A DNA stretch of 64,000 nucleotides, from NCBI RefSeq assembly GCF_015500075.1, contig NZ_CP045499.1, positions 325,301 to 389,300 of the forward strand. Reading direction: 5' to 3'. The notes beneath the pieces are model-generated. The model was not told where the DNA came from and searched no databases. It was given only the letters and a program-made list of their open reading frames with translations. Below, in pieces: positions 8,611 through 17,701 of this stretch (positions are counted from its first letter, which is position 1; every line of letters begins with the position of its first letter). The translations under genes and the position numbers were made by a program. Origin of the DNA: Mesorhizobium sp. INR15. Its GTDB lineage: Bacteria > Pseudomonadota > Alphaproteobacteria > Rhizobiales > Rhizobiaceae.

Positions 8611-9318
8611 GTGGCCCAACGTCTCGACGCACGCACGATCGTTGCGGAACTGCTCGACGAATTGCCCATCGACGATGCGAGAGCAATGGCGTCGCGGCGG
8701 GACCTGCTGTGGATCAACGCGTTGATGTTGCAGACAAGGATCATGGCCTCAATGCTGCGCCGACACGTCCTCAGCCCGCCTGCAAGGATCCTTGAGCTTG
8801 GCTGCGGAGATGGCTCCTTGATGCTGGCGGTGGCGCGGCGGATGGGAAGCAATTGGCGCGGTGTCGAGCTGGTGATGCTGGATCAAGCGGACCTGGTGAC
8901 CAAGTCCATGTGCGAGTCGTATGCTTCGTATGGCTGGCGCGCGCGACCGGTCACCGCGGATATCTTCGAATGGCTCGAACAGTCCGAAAACGAACAATTC
9001 GATCTGGTTTGTGCCAATCTCATACTCCACCACTTCAGCGACGATGCGCTTGGCGGCCTCTTTGCCACCTTGCAGAAGCGGACGAATGTTTTCGTTGCCA
9101 CCGAGCCCAGGCGCAATGCACTGGCGCTTGCCGGCTGTTCGATGCTGAGGCTGATTGGCGTTAACGATGTCACGATGCATGACGCGGCGGCCAGCGTGCG
9201 TGCGGGCTTTGACGGCAAGCACCTGACGAATTTGTGGTCAGACGCCGCGGCGATGAAATTCGAGGAACGCTTTATTTGGCCGTTTACCCACGCTTTTGCT
9301 GCGGAACGGATCCAATGA
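8611..9318 (+). CDS. Class I SAM-dependent methyltransferase
   Basis: 235 residues. Motif I for SAM binding is ILELGCGDGSL (about 60-70), and DLVCANLILHHFSD (about 130) matches the motif II region. The GTG start at 8611 directly follows the PKS stop codon TAG (8608-8610), so translation is probably coupled. The stop overlaps the next ATG by four bases. By position and analogy with SrsB-type enzymes it likely methylates the ring or hydroxyl of the polyketide product. C- versus O-methylation cannot be told. Confidence 0.8.
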   Translation: MAQRLDARTIVAELLDELPIDDARAMASRRDLLWINALMLQTRIMASMLRRHVLSPPARILELGCGDGSLMLAVARRMGSNWRGVELVMLDQADLVTKSMCESYASYGWRARPVTADIFEWLEQSENEQFDLVCANLILHHFSDDALGGLFATLQKRTNVFVATEPRRNALALAGCSMLRLIGVNDVTMHDAAASVRAGFDGKHLTNLWSDAAAMKFEERFIWPFTHAFAAERIQ

Positions 9319-10499
9319 AGTTCGATGCCATCATTCTTGGCGCGGGACCCTCAGGCGCTGCCGCTGCGCTGGCGCTGGCAAAACAAGGGCGCTCTGTCGC
9401 AATCGTCGAACGCAGCGAGTTCCCTCGCCGGAAGGTTTGCGGCGAATTCATTTCGGCAGTGAACCTGCAGATTCTCGACTCTCTGGGAGTCGGATCCGAA
9501 TTTCGCGCCCTTGGAGGCCCGGAAGTCAGACGGATCGCCCTTTTCGCATCAGGCCCCAGCATTGAAGCGCCAATGCCGCGCGCGCACGGAGAGGCTTTCG
9601 GTCGTGCCCTAGGGCGCGATGTACTTGACTGCTTGCTGCGCGATGCCGCCCGCCGCGCGGGCGTAACCGTGTTCCAGCCTTGGCGTGCCGTCGAGATTGC
9701 TGGTCATGGCGATCGATCCCGGGTGACAATCGAAACGCGTCGGTCCCAAGAAACTCTGATCGCACCCGTCATCATAGCCGCTCACGGATCCTGGGAACCC
9801 GGCAAACTTGTCAGCAATCTTGAGAAGCGTCACGACCGATCGGATTTCCTCGGCTTCAAGGCACATTTTAGCAACGCGTCGCTCCCGGCGGACCTTATGC
9901 CCCTGTTGGTGTTCCCAGGCGGCTATGGCGGCATGGTTTGGTCGGACGGCGGTCGGCTATCGCTTTCCTGCTGCATGCGCCGCGATGCCTTGGACACCGT
10001 TCGTAGGTCGTATCCCGGGCTTCCCGCAGCCGCTGCGGTTCATGCACATATCCTTGCGTCCTGTCCGGCGGCGGCCGATGCGATTGGTGGTGCATCCTTG
10101 CATGGCGAATGGCTGGCTGCCGGCCCGATCAGGCCGGGCATTCGAGAGCGCTACAAGGAGGACGTCTTTCGCGTCGGCAATCTCGCCGGCGAGTCCCATC
10201 CTATCATTGCGGAGGGCATATCGATGGCGCTGCAATCCGGCTGGATGCTGGCGCAACAGCTTTCAAGATCAACCAGTTGGGGACCGCCGGAACGAGCCGC
10301 AACCGCACGAAAATATTCTGCTGCCTGGCAAAAACAATTCTCGACAAGAATCCACGTCGCATCATTTTTGGCGCGTCTCGCGATTTTTCCAAAAACGGCA
10401 TCGGCAATGGGAGCCTTCGTAAGGGTTTTTCCCGCAAGCCTGTCGATAGGCGCTGCGCTGAGTGGAAAGACTCGCCCGCTCTTGAGTCAAAGTTCATGA
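9315..10499 (+). CDS. FAD-dependent oxidoreductase (geranylgeranyl-reductase/hydroxylase type)
   Basis: 394 residues starting at the ATGA overlap with the methyltransferase (ATG 9315-9317). The dinucleotide fold is at the N-terminus (ILGAGPSGAAAALALA), followed by an FPRRKVCGEFIS segment typical of the UbiH/geranylgeranyl reductase-like flavoproteins, and a late GD-like block (FRVGNLAGESHPIIAEGISM) that binds the FAD ribityl chain. The equivalent SrsC oxidises the resorcinol ring to a quinone; here either ring hydroxylation or double-bond reduction is possible. The 29-bp gap to the next gene suggests the same transcript. Confidence 0.8.
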   Translation: MKFDAIILGAGPSGAAAALALAKQGRSVAIVERSEFPRRKVCGEFISAVNLQILDSLGVGSEFRALGGPEVRRIALFASGPSIEAPMPRAHGEAFGRALGRDVLDCLLRDAARRAGVTVFQPWRAVEIAGHGDRSRVTIETRRSQETLIAPVIIAAHGSWEPGKLVSNLEKRHDRSDFLGFKAHFSNASLPADLMPLLVFPGGYGGMVWSDGGRLSLSCCMRRDALDTVRRSYPGLPAAAAVHAHILASCPAAADAIGGASLHGEWLAAGPIRPGIRERYKEDVFRVGNLAGESHPIIAEGISMALQSGWMLAQQLSRSTSWGPPERAATARKYSAAWQKQFSTRIHVASFLARLAIFPKTASAMGAFVRVFPASLSIGAALSGKTRPLLSQSS

Positions 10500-10528
10500 T
10501 CTTATCAGCGTTGAGACAGGGCACTTGA

Positions 10529-11803
10529 ATGTCAGACAAGGCAGCCGACCGCGCCGCACGGATCGTTCGCACGGTCATCGAGACCCTCAAGCCAGGGTTC
10601 GCGGTCCGGCTTTGGACCGGCGAGCGGATTGGTCCTACGGCCGGCCCGGTGCTCACCATCAACGATCAGGACATCGTATGGCAGGTGTTGAGGCGGCCCT
10701 CCTTGTCGACGCTGATCGAAATGTGGATTTCCAAGACGATAGACATCGAAGACGGGACTATTTTCGACTTCTATGCACTGCCGTCGCAAGGCAAGCTTCG
10801 GACCAAACTGAAGTCCTTGCCGAAGCTGGCCATCCTGCGTGACCTGCCTGCCGTGCTTTTATCCCGCAAGCAGATGTCGGCACGAACCGACCTTTCCGGG
10901 CGCAACTCGTTCGTCAGCGGTTCAAGCCAGGAGGCGATCCAGCACCATTATGACATTTCAAACGCCTTCTATCAGCTCTTCCTCGACGAACGGATGGTTT
11001 ACAGCTGCGGCTACTTCACGGATTTCGCCAATGGGATCGATCAGGCGCAAGCCGACAAGCTTGACCATATCTGCCGCAAGCTCCGGCTAAAGCCCGGTGA
11101 AACGCTTCTGGACATCGGATGCGGATGGGGAGCAATGCTCATCCACGCCGCGAAAAACTACGGCGTTGTCGGCCACGGCGTCTCGCTATCGGATGCCCAG
11201 ACCAAACTTGCACGGGAACGCATCCACGCCGAAGGACTTGAGGACCGCATCACCATCGAGATCAAATCCTATGCTGAACTCTCGGGTTCATTCGACAAGA
11301 TATCGTCGATCGGCATGTTCGAGCATCTCGGCCTGGCAAATCACGACGCCTACTTCGCAACCGTCCATCGCCTCCTCAAGCAAGGCGGCATCTATCTGCA
11401 TCACGCCATCACCAGACGAAGCAAGGGCGACATGAAGAAGACCTTGCGCAAAGGTCCTGAATTCAAGGCGCTGATCAAATATATCTTTCCCGGTGGCGAG
11501 CTCGACACAATCGGCATGACGCTCGGCAATCTCGAAGCACATGGCTTTCTCGTCTACGACGCCGAGAATTTGCGCGAGCATTATGCACGGACCTGCCGGC
11601 TCTGGGCAGAGCGCCTAAATTCGCGGTTCGACGAGGCGATTGCCGAGGTTGGAGAAGCGAAGGCACGGCTCTGGCTACTCTATCTAGCCGGCTGCTCAAT
11701 CACTTTCGAACGGGCCTCGGCTCAGATCTTTCAGACGATCGCGACCAAGCGGGCGCGAGGTTCCAGCGGATTGCCGCCGACACGTGCTGATATCTATCGC
11801 TAG
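10529..11803 (+). CDS. cfa: Cyclopropane-fatty-acyl-phospholipid synthase family protein
   Basis: 424 residues. The N-terminal lipid-binding domain is followed by SSQEAIQHHYDISNAFYQLF and a SAM site ETLLDIGCGWGAMLIHAA (about 191-208). The catalytic region holds SIGMFEHLG and a FPGGELDTIGM block, and the order matches Cfa enzymes that methylenate cis double bonds of membrane lipid acyl chains. It is the last gene of the PKS operon, so it may modify either membrane lipids or the alkyl chain of the polyketide. The stop TAG at 11801-11803 lies exactly at the edge of IS630-like sequence. Confidence 0.88.
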   Translation: MSDKAADRAARIVRTVIETLKPGFAVRLWTGERIGPTAGPVLTINDQDIVWQVLRRPSLSTLIEMWISKTIDIEDGTIFDFYALPSQGKLRTKLKSLPKLAILRDLPAVLLSRKQMSARTDLSGRNSFVSGSSQEAIQHHYDISNAFYQLFLDERMVYSCGYFTDFANGIDQAQADKLDHICRKLRLKPGETLLDIGCGWGAMLIHAAKNYGVVGHGVSLSDAQTKLARERIHAEGLEDRITIEIKSYAELSGSFDKISSIGMFEHLGLANHDAYFATVHRLLKQGGIYLHHAITRRSKGDMKKTLRKGPEFKALIKYIFPGGELDTIGMTLGNLEAHGFLVYDAENLREHYARTCRLWAERLNSRFDEAIAEVGEAKARLWLLYLAGCSITFERASAQIFQTIATKRARGSSGLPPTRADIYR

Positions 11804-11815
11804 AGCAGAATCTGA

Positions 11816-12114
11816 TCACTCTGGCTCGTATCCTGCGGCGCTGAAGTAGTTTGTGCATTCCTCGGCGGTGAAGCGTGGCAGCGCGTCGCGGATTGCGTCC
11901 CAAAGCTCGGGGATGTTGCGAGCGGCTGCTTTCCTGAGGATCGACTTCAGCTTCGAGAAGGCATTTTCGATCGGGTTAAAGTCGGGGCTGTAAGGCGTTA
12001 GGAAGAGCATTCTCGCGCCAGCCGCTTCGATCGCTTGGCGGGCGGCGGTGACTTTGTGAGCGGGCAGGTTGTCGAGGATGACGATGTCACCAGCTCGAAG
12101 CGTAGGCGCCAGTA
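11816..12114 (-). pseudogene. IS630-family transposase, C-terminal fragment
   Basis: About 99 residues with DIVILDNLPAHK (second catalytic Asp), FLTPYSPDFNPIENAFSKLK (catalytic Glu block) and a stop at 11816. The upstream two thirds are absent; at about 12115 the sequence switches to the end of an old IS21 element. The frame is continuous with the IS21 istB remnant beyond, so a chimeric open frame of 234 codons exists (to 12520). Confidence 0.82.
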
Positions 12115-12869
12115 TGCGTGTTTCAGTAATTGCGGGACAGCAATTCCGGTAAGTCGCGGACAGCTCCAGGATGTGACAGCGGTGTGTCAGGCGGTCGAGC
12201 AAGGCGGTGGTCATCTTGGCATCGCCGAAGACCGTGGCCCATTCGCTGAAGCTGAGGTTCGTGGTGATGACGACGCTGGTGCGCTCATAGAGCTTGCTCA
12301 GCAGATGGAAGAGGAGAGCCCCGCCCGAGGCGCTGAACGGCAGGTAGCCCAACTCGTCAAGGATCACGAGGTCGAGCTTTGCCAGGGCCTCGGCAATCTG
12401 TCCGGTCTTGCCTTTGGCCTTTTTCCTGTTCGAGGGCGTTGACCAACTCGATGGTGGAGAAGAAGCGGACCTTCCGGCGATGATGCTCGATGGCCTGAAT
12501 GCCGAGGGCGGTCGCGACATGGGTCTTTCCGGTCCCCGGTCCGCCGATCAGCACGACATTCTGCGCCCCGTCCATGAACTCGCAGCGATGCAGCGTCCGA
12601 ACGGTGGCCTCGTTGATCTCGCTGGCGGAGAAGTCAAAGCCCGAGAGGTCCTTGTAGGCCGGGAAGCGCGCGGCCTTCATGTGATAGGCGATGGAGCGCA
12701 CTTCGCGTTCCGTCAACTCAGCCTTCAGCAGTTGCGACAGGATCGGGATAGCAGCTTCAAAGGCTGGCGCGCCTTGCTCGATCAGATCGGTGACGGCTTG
12801 CGCCATGCCATACATCTTCAGGCTGCGCAGCATGATGACGATGGCGCCGCTGGCGGGGTCATGACGCAT
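12115..12869 (-). pseudogene. istB: istB of the old IS21, frameshifted and truncated
   Basis: The start at 12869 overlaps the istA stop. Walker A VLIGGPGTGKTHVATALG is present and the frame reads to about 12420, then jumps frame and continues with LDLVILDELGYLPFSASGGA (Walker B) to HRCHILE at 12160. The last 20 or so residues are replaced by the element end. IstB is the AAA+ helper that recruits target DNA for IstA; this copy cannot make a normal protein. Confidence 0.82.
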
Positions 12870-13199
12870 GGCGGCCTCCGACAGTTTGGGCGCGCAGGCC
12901 ATCATAACGTTCTACGTTCGCCTTGGGTTCGCGGTGCAGGGCCAGGGCCTGCGGGGTATCAAGTAGCGGCCCGCCGATCACCTTGCCGTCGATCAGGCGG
13001 TGCAACAGGTTCAGGACATGGGTCTTGGTCGGCACGCCTTCAGTCAGCGCCAGCTCCACGGCGGTGAGCACGGCCTGTTCATCGTGCTGCAGCACGAGGG
13101 CAAGAATATCCACCATCTCCCGATCGCCGCCGGGTTTGCGCAGCATGTGATCCTGCAACTGTCTGAAGGCAGGTGGTAATTCTACGAAGGGTGCGCCAT
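12859..13199 (-). pseudogene. istA: istA of the old IS21, C-terminal fragment
   Basis: Reads GAPFVELPPAFRQLQDHMLR through ILALVLQHDEQAVLTAVELA to a stop at 12859. Together with the segment that ends KPGALRNG at about 15840 it forms the continuous IstA C-terminus, which shows that the younger IS21 landed inside this gene. Confidence 0.82.
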
Positions 13200-13296
13200 T
13201 GCGTGTTTCACTAAATCGCGGACACCGATTCCGGTAATTCGCGGACAGCGATTTCAGTAAATACGGGACAGTGATTCCGCTAATTCCCGGACACTT
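13200..13296 (+). repeat. Multiple terminal repeats, left end of the intact IS21
   Basis: Four spaced copies of a CGCGGACAC/CGCGGACAG/ACGGGACAG/CCCGGACAC core, each followed or preceded by a TTCCGGTAA-like arm. These are the usual transposase-binding repeats of IS21. A matching three-copy array is at the right end. Confidence 0.75.
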
Positions 13297-13374
13297 TTCG
13301 GGGCGGATCTGAGGTCGGTTCTCGGGAGCGCCGTTCTGGCACTTTGCCCTCTCATCATTGGGTTGAGAGGGGCC

Positions 13375-14928
13375 ATGCCAAGACGGAAGCAAGCGAGACG
13401 AACGAGCGTGAAGGACATACGAACGATCCTGCGCCTGGCGCATGAGCATGGCCTGTCGGTGCGTGCTGTGTCGGAACGGCTGAAGATCAGCAAGACCTCT
13501 GTTTCGACGTATCTGTTGCGGGCGCGAGAGGCGGGGCTTTCGGGCTGGCCGCTGCCTCCGGGTTGCGACGACGACGCGGCACTTGAACGGCTTCTGTTCC
13601 GCCGGGTGGGCCGTCCGCCGCAGGATTTGAGCGAGCCGGATTGGGCGATGATCGCCAGAGAGCTGACGCGCAAGGGCGTAACGCTGACCCTGTTGTGGCA
13701 GGAATATCGCGCCGCTCATCCCGACGGCTATGGCTACACCTGGTTCTGCGACAGGTTCGGCATGTTCCAGCGCCGGGCGAGCGCGACGTTCCGCAACCGG
13801 CACGAAGCGGGCGCGGTGATGCAGACCGACTACGCCGGGCACACCGTATCGGTCGTCGATCCCGATACCGGCGTCATCCGCCAGGTCCAGATCTTCGTGG
13901 CGGTGCTGGGCGCGTCGTCCTTCACTTTCGCCCACGCCAGCTTCAGCCAGAAACTGCCCGACTGGATCGAGGGCCAGTGCCGGGCGCTGAGCTTCTTCGG
14001 CGGCGTGACGAAGGCGATCGTTTGCGACAATCTGAAGGCCGGCGTCGTCAAGGCGCTGTGGTTCGAGCCGACGCTCAACCACACGTTTGCGGCCATGGCC
14101 GAGCACTACGACACGACGATCCTACCGACCCGAAGCCGCAAGCCGAGGGACAAGGGGAAGGTCGAGGGCGCGGTGCTGATCGTTGAGCGCTGGATCCTGG
14201 CCCGGCTGCGCAACAGGCGCTTCTTCAGCCTCGCTGATCTCAATGCCGCCATCGCAGTTCTGCTGGAGGACCTGAACAACCGGCCCATGCGCCATATCGG
14301 CAAATCCCGCCGGGAGATGTTCGAGGAGATCGAGCGGGCGGCACTGTCGCCATTGCCGCCGGCGCCGTTCGAATATGCCGAGTGGAAATCGGCGAAGGTT
14401 CATCCAGACTATCATGTCGAGGTCGACAGGACCTTCTATTCCGTGCCGCATGGCTTGATCGGGCGGCGCGTGGATGTGCGGCTCACGCACCGGGTGGTCG
14501 AGATCTTCCATGACCACAAGCGGATCGCCAGCCATATCCGCCGCTCCCAGCGCTCCGGCCATGTCACCGTCAACGAGCACATGCCCAAGGCGCACCAGCG
14601 CTATGCCAACACGACGCCGGCGAGCCTGATCAGGCAGGCGGCCAGCATCGGCGCCAACACAGCCATTCTGGTCGAGCGGATGATGCGCGACCGACCTCAT
14701 CCCGAGCAGGGATACCGCTCCGCGTTCGGCATCCTCTCGCTTTCCCGCCGTTACGAACGCGAGCGTGTGGAAGCGGCCTGTGAACGGGCGCTGACCATCA
14801 ATGCGATCACCTACTCCTCGGTGAGCGCCATCCTCAAATCCGGCCTCGATCGGGCAAGGTCCTCGGCCGAGCCCGTCAAACCCGCGCCGCCGCACACCAA
14901 CATCCGCGGCGGCTCTTACTATCAGTGA
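13375..14928 (+). CDS. istA: IS21 transposase IstA
   Basis: 517 residues. N-terminal HTH (SVRAVSERLKISKTSVSTYL), then the DDE integrase core with MQTDYAGH, VCDNLKAG and DKGKVEGAV giving the three acidic residues, and the C-terminal Mu-like domain with the FYSVPHGLIGRRVDVRLT block. ATG at 13375 is chosen over the upstream TTG at 13363. istB follows after 17 bp. Confidence 0.9.
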   Translation: MPRRKQARRTSVKDIRTILRLAHEHGLSVRAVSERLKISKTSVSTYLLRAREAGLSGWPLPPGCDDDAALERLLFRRVGRPPQDLSEPDWAMIARELTRKGVTLTLLWQEYRAAHPDGYGYTWFCDRFGMFQRRASATFRNRHEAGAVMQTDYAGHTVSVVDPDTGVIRQVQIFVAVLGASSFTFAHASFSQKLPDWIEGQCRALSFFGGVTKAIVCDNLKAGVVKALWFEPTLNHTFAAMAEHYDTTILPTRSRKPRDKGKVEGAVLIVERWILARLRNRRFFSLADLNAAIAVLLEDLNNRPMRHIGKSRREMFEEIERAALSPLPPAPFEYAEWKSAKVHPDYHVEVDRTFYSVPHGLIGRRVDVRLTHRVVEIFHDHKRIASHIRRSQRSGHVTVNEHMPKAHQRYANTTPASLIRQAASIGANTAILVERMMRDRPHPEQGYRSAFGILSLSRRYERERVEAACERALTINAITYSSVSAILKSGLDRARSSAEPVKPAPPHTNIRGGSYYQ

Positions 14929-14945
14929 AGGAAAGGATAAAACCC

Positions 14946-15722
14946 ATGCTGACACATCCCACCCTCGACCAGATGCAGGCTCTCGGCCTTGGCGGAATGG
15001 CGACCGCCTACCGGGAATTGGCCGAACAAAACAACGCCGACGATCTCAGCCGCGATGAGTGGCTCGGCCTGATGCTCGATCGTGAAGCCGCCGTCCGCGC
15101 CGACAAGCGTTTGACCAATCGGCTCGCCGTCGCCAGGCTACGCTTTGCCGATGCCTGTATCGAGAACATCGACTTCGCTGCCCATCGCGGGCTCGACCGG
15201 CGCAATACGCTTTCGCTGGCCCAGGGCGCATGGCTGAAGGCTCATGAGAACCTGATCATCACCGGGCAGACCGGCACGGGGAAGACCTGGCTGGCTTGCG
15301 CCTTCGGACGTCAGGCGGCGAGGCTCGACCATTCCATCCTCTATCTGCGCATGCCGCGCCTGTTCGAGGATCTCGCCCTGGCGCGTCTCGACGGCCGCTT
15401 TCCCCGCCTCATCGACAAGCTGGCCCGCGTGCAACTGCTGATCCTCGACGACTGGGGAACCCACAGCCTGAGCGACCAGCAACGCCTCGATCTGCTGGAA
15501 ATCTTCGAGGAACGCTATCGCCGGAAATCGACCCTGATCACAGCCCAGCTTCCGATCGCGCAATGGCACGCCATGATCGGAGAGCCGACAATCGCCGACG
15601 CCATTCTCGACCGGATCATCCACAACGCCCATCGCATCGCGCTCGAAGGAGACAGCATGAGAAAGCAAAAAACACCGCCGCCCTTGACCGGCGACGAAAA
15701 CGGCGAAATCAATCGCAAATGA
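14946..15722 (+). CDS. istB: IS21 AAA+ helper protein IstB
   Basis: 258 residues. Walker A is ITGQTGTGKTWLACAFG, Walker B is QLLILDDWGTHSLSD, and the sensor region TIADAILDRIIHNAHRIALE follows. ATG at 14946 has AAGGA about 14 bases upstream and a purine-rich GGAT closer in; the GTG at 14925 overlaps istA and is less likely. The protein helps IstA choose and capture the target DNA. Confidence 0.9.
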   Translation: MLTHPTLDQMQALGLGGMATAYRELAEQNNADDLSRDEWLGLMLDREAAVRADKRLTNRLAVARLRFADACIENIDFAAHRGLDRRNTLSLAQGAWLKAHENLIITGQTGTGKTWLACAFGRQAARLDHSILYLRMPRLFEDLALARLDGRFPRLIDKLARVQLLILDDWGTHSLSDQQRLDLLEIFEERYRRKSTLITAQLPIAQWHAMIGEPTIADAILDRIIHNAHRIALEGDSMRKQKTPPPLTGDENGEINRK

Positions 15723-15756
15723 CTTCAACCAGGCAACCAGGAACCGACCGCATCCA

Positions 15757-15828
15757 GCTGTCCGGGAATTAGTGAAACTGCTGTCCGCGACTTAGCGGAA
15801 CGGCTGTCCCTTTTTTGCGAAATGCGCA
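15757..15828 (-). repeat. Multiple terminal repeats, right end of the intact IS21
   Basis: Three CTGTCC cores (complement GGACAG) with GGGAATTAGTGAAACTG and GCGACTTAGCGGAACG spacers, inverted relative to the left array. They lie 35 bases after the istB stop. Confidence 0.72.
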
Positions 15829-16862
15829 CGCCATTCCGAAGGGCGCCGGGCTTGCGTTGAACGACCGCCAGATAGTGCCGCCAGTCGTAGATCGTCTTCG
15901 GCGGCAGGTGGTGGCTACGTTCAATGATCTGGGCATGCTCACACAGGATATTGCCCTCGGCCGCCACGACCAGCCGGTCCGGATAGATCCGCAGGCTGAC
16001 AGGCCGGTTGGCGAACGACGCCGAAACACTGTAGCGATTGCGTTCGAAGCTGATCAGGCAGGTGGGCGACACGCGCTTGCTCAACTCGATGAAGCCGTCA
16101 AAGGCGACGGGCAAAGGCATCAGCGCGGCCCGCTCTTCAGCCCAGACATCGGCGATCGTGCCGGGCAGTTTGCCATGCGGGTCTCGCGCCACAGTTCCAG
16201 GCAACGCTGTTCCAGCCAGGCATTCAGTGCGGCCAGGTCGGGGAAGTCCGGCATCCCTTGCAGCAGCTGATGGCGGGAATCCCGAACGTTCTTCTCGACC
16301 TGCCCTTTCTCCCACCCTGCGGCCGGATTGCAGAACTCGGGCTCGTAGACATAGTGGTTTGTCATGGCGAGGAAGCGCATGTTGATTTGCCGCTCCTTGC
16401 CCCGCCCGCCACGGTCCACCGCCGTCTTCATGTTGTCGTAAATCCCGCGCCCGGGCACGCCGCCAAAGACCCGGAACCCCTGCCAATGCGCCTCGAACAG
16501 CATCTCGTGGGTCTGCAATGGATAGGCGCGCAGAAGATAGGCCCGGCTGTGCGACAGCTTGATATGCGCCATCTGCAGCTTCGTGCGCTCACCACCCAGA
16601 ACTGCGAAGACCTCGCTCCAGTCGAACTGGAAAGCCTCGCCCGGGCGGAAAGACAGCGGAACAAAGGTGCCGCGCCCCGTGGTCTGTTGCTCGAGCTGGC
16701 GATCTGCCCGCCACCCCCGCGCAAATGCTGCCACCCAGCCATAAGAGCCAGTGAAGCCGAGCGTCACAAGATCGGCATGCAACTGCTTCACGGTCCGCCG
16801 CTGTTTGCGCGACTTCCCCGCCTCAGTCCTCAGCCAGCCGGATAGCTTCTCGGCGAAGGGGT
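15829..16862 (-). pseudogene. istA: istA of the old IS21, N-terminal and central part
   Basis: From about 16862 the frame reads PFAEKLSGWLRTEAGKSRKQ, then AFQFDWSEVFAVLGGERTKL and GIYDNMKTAVDRGGRGKERQ with the first two acidic residues, and the WEKGQVEKNVRDSRHQLL glutamate block. A frameshift near 16185 moves the reading into a second frame (AFDGFIELSKRVSPTCLISF to about 15840), where the younger IS21 interrupts it. The N-terminal HTH is lost at the junction with an IS110 fragment. Confidence 0.8.
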
Positions 16863-16976
16863 CAAGCGGCGGCGGCGCTTGTCGCCAGGTGCTTCGATCA
16901 GAACTTCATTGCGTATCTTGGCGATATCGATCGCTACCAGCAAGGCGTCCGCAGGTATAGAATTGGAAATGGTCAT
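16863..16976 (-). pseudogene. IS110-family transposase, N-terminal 38 residues only
   Basis: ATG at 16976 starts MTISNSIPADALLVAIDIAK, followed by RNEVLIEAPGDKRRRRLT, a start I recognise from rhizobial IS110 transposases. The reading then passes directly into old IS21 istA sequence, so only the first few percent of the gene survives. The upstream region 16977-17040 probably belongs to the same element. Confidence 0.6.
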
Positions 16977-17040
16977 GGTCGGTCTCTCCGGAATAGGTTG
17001 TGACATTCACATTCTAGAGAAACTCTGACTGGCCATGGCT

Positions 17041-17400
17041 GCATCGAGCGGTGCGCGCCTGCAGCGAAAAGCTGCGCGCACCGCTGTCTCGGCCGCCTCC
17101 GCCCAATCCTTCTGTAGGTGCTATGGTCCGGAGTTCATCGCTAAGGAATTGCGCAAATGGATTGCAGCTGTCGGTGCCAAGACCGCCTACATCATGCCTG
17201 GAAGCCCTTGGGAAAATGGCTATTGTGAGAGCTTCAACTCGAAGCTCCGTGACGAGCTGCTCGACGGTGAGATCTTCTACACGCTGAAGGAAGCCCAGAT
17301 CGTCATCGAAGGCTGGCAGCAGCATTACAATACGGTGCGACCGCATTCATCGCTGAGCTATAGACCGCCCGCGCCGGAGCAATCATGTGGCCGGCTGCGC
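17041..17400 (+). pseudogene. IS3-family orfB, C-terminal fragment
   Basis: YGPEFIAKELRKWIAAVGAK is followed by MPGSPWENGYCESFNSKLRD (catalytic Glu) and YNTVRPHSSLSYRPPAPE, the classic IS407-type OrfB ending. The N-terminal two catalytic blocks are missing and the last residues drift out of frame. A probable IS3 end sequence with GTAACCCCGGACCACCTGAT is at 17460. This is a different IS3 type from the one at 1231-7141. Confidence 0.75.
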
Positions 17401-17496
17401 AACCGGACCAGCTTCGCCGGCCACCCCGGCCGTAGCGCCAAGACCCATCATGCACTAACAGTAACCCCGGACCACCTGATGGGGGCAGGCCAGACG

Positions 17497-17649
17497 GACG
17501 TTTTCGTTCTGATGCTTTACGCAACGCTTGGATCGCGGGCAGCGAGGCTCTTGGCCGGCGCGAACGCAGTTTGGATCGACCGGTTGGATGGAATCGCGCT
17601 GCTCGGTCTCTCAAGCGTCCTGATTCTGCAATCCCTTGGGCATCTCTGA
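17497..17649 (+). pseudogene. Possible tail of a LysE/RhtB-type exporter
   Basis: After the IS3 end the plus frame gives about 50 residues, LYATLGSRAARLLAGANAV and DRLDGIALLGLSSVLIL, before a stop at 17649. A basic-rich loop followed by a hydrophobic last helix resembles the end of LysE-family exporters. The rest of the gene is absent. Resemblance only. Confidence 0.25.
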
Positions 17650-17701
17650 ACACTCCAGCCCACTAAACATCGGGTGTGAAGGTTGGGCTACCAGCCGTTC
17701 C

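Larger units (their letters stand above)
13200..15828 (+). mobile_element. Complete IS21-family element inserted in an older IS21
   Basis: About 2.63 kb. A CGCCAT repeat lies at 13194-13199 and 15829-15834 and looks like the target duplication. Ends match as TGCGTGTTTCAC at 13200 and the complement of TGCGCATTTCGC at 15828. Both istA and istB are open, so the element may still be active. The ends carry several copies of a GGACAG/C repeat, as in IS21. Confidence 0.85.
12115..16862 (-). mobile_element. Old IS21-family element, split by a younger IS21
   Basis: The left end begins TGCGTGTTTCAGTAATTGCG at 12115 and carries two copies of the GGACAG-type terminal repeat. istA and istB of this copy are read leftward and are in three pieces: 15829-16862, 12859-13199 and 12115-12869. 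The gap is exactly the younger IS21 at 13200-15828. The right end is missing, since near 16862 the sequence changes into an IS110 fragment. Confidence 0.78.

Noticed and set aside
13200..13296. CRISPR-like short repeats
   Set aside because: The repeats are IS21 terminal binding sites: few, imperfect, and at element ends.
12859..14106. 415-codon minus frame across the IS21 junction
   Set aside because: Only the last 113 codons (12859-13199) are real istA; the rest is antisense to the intact IstA.
16863..17040. Intact IS110 element next to the old IS21
   Set aside because: Only the first 38 codons remain before the sequence passes into istA.
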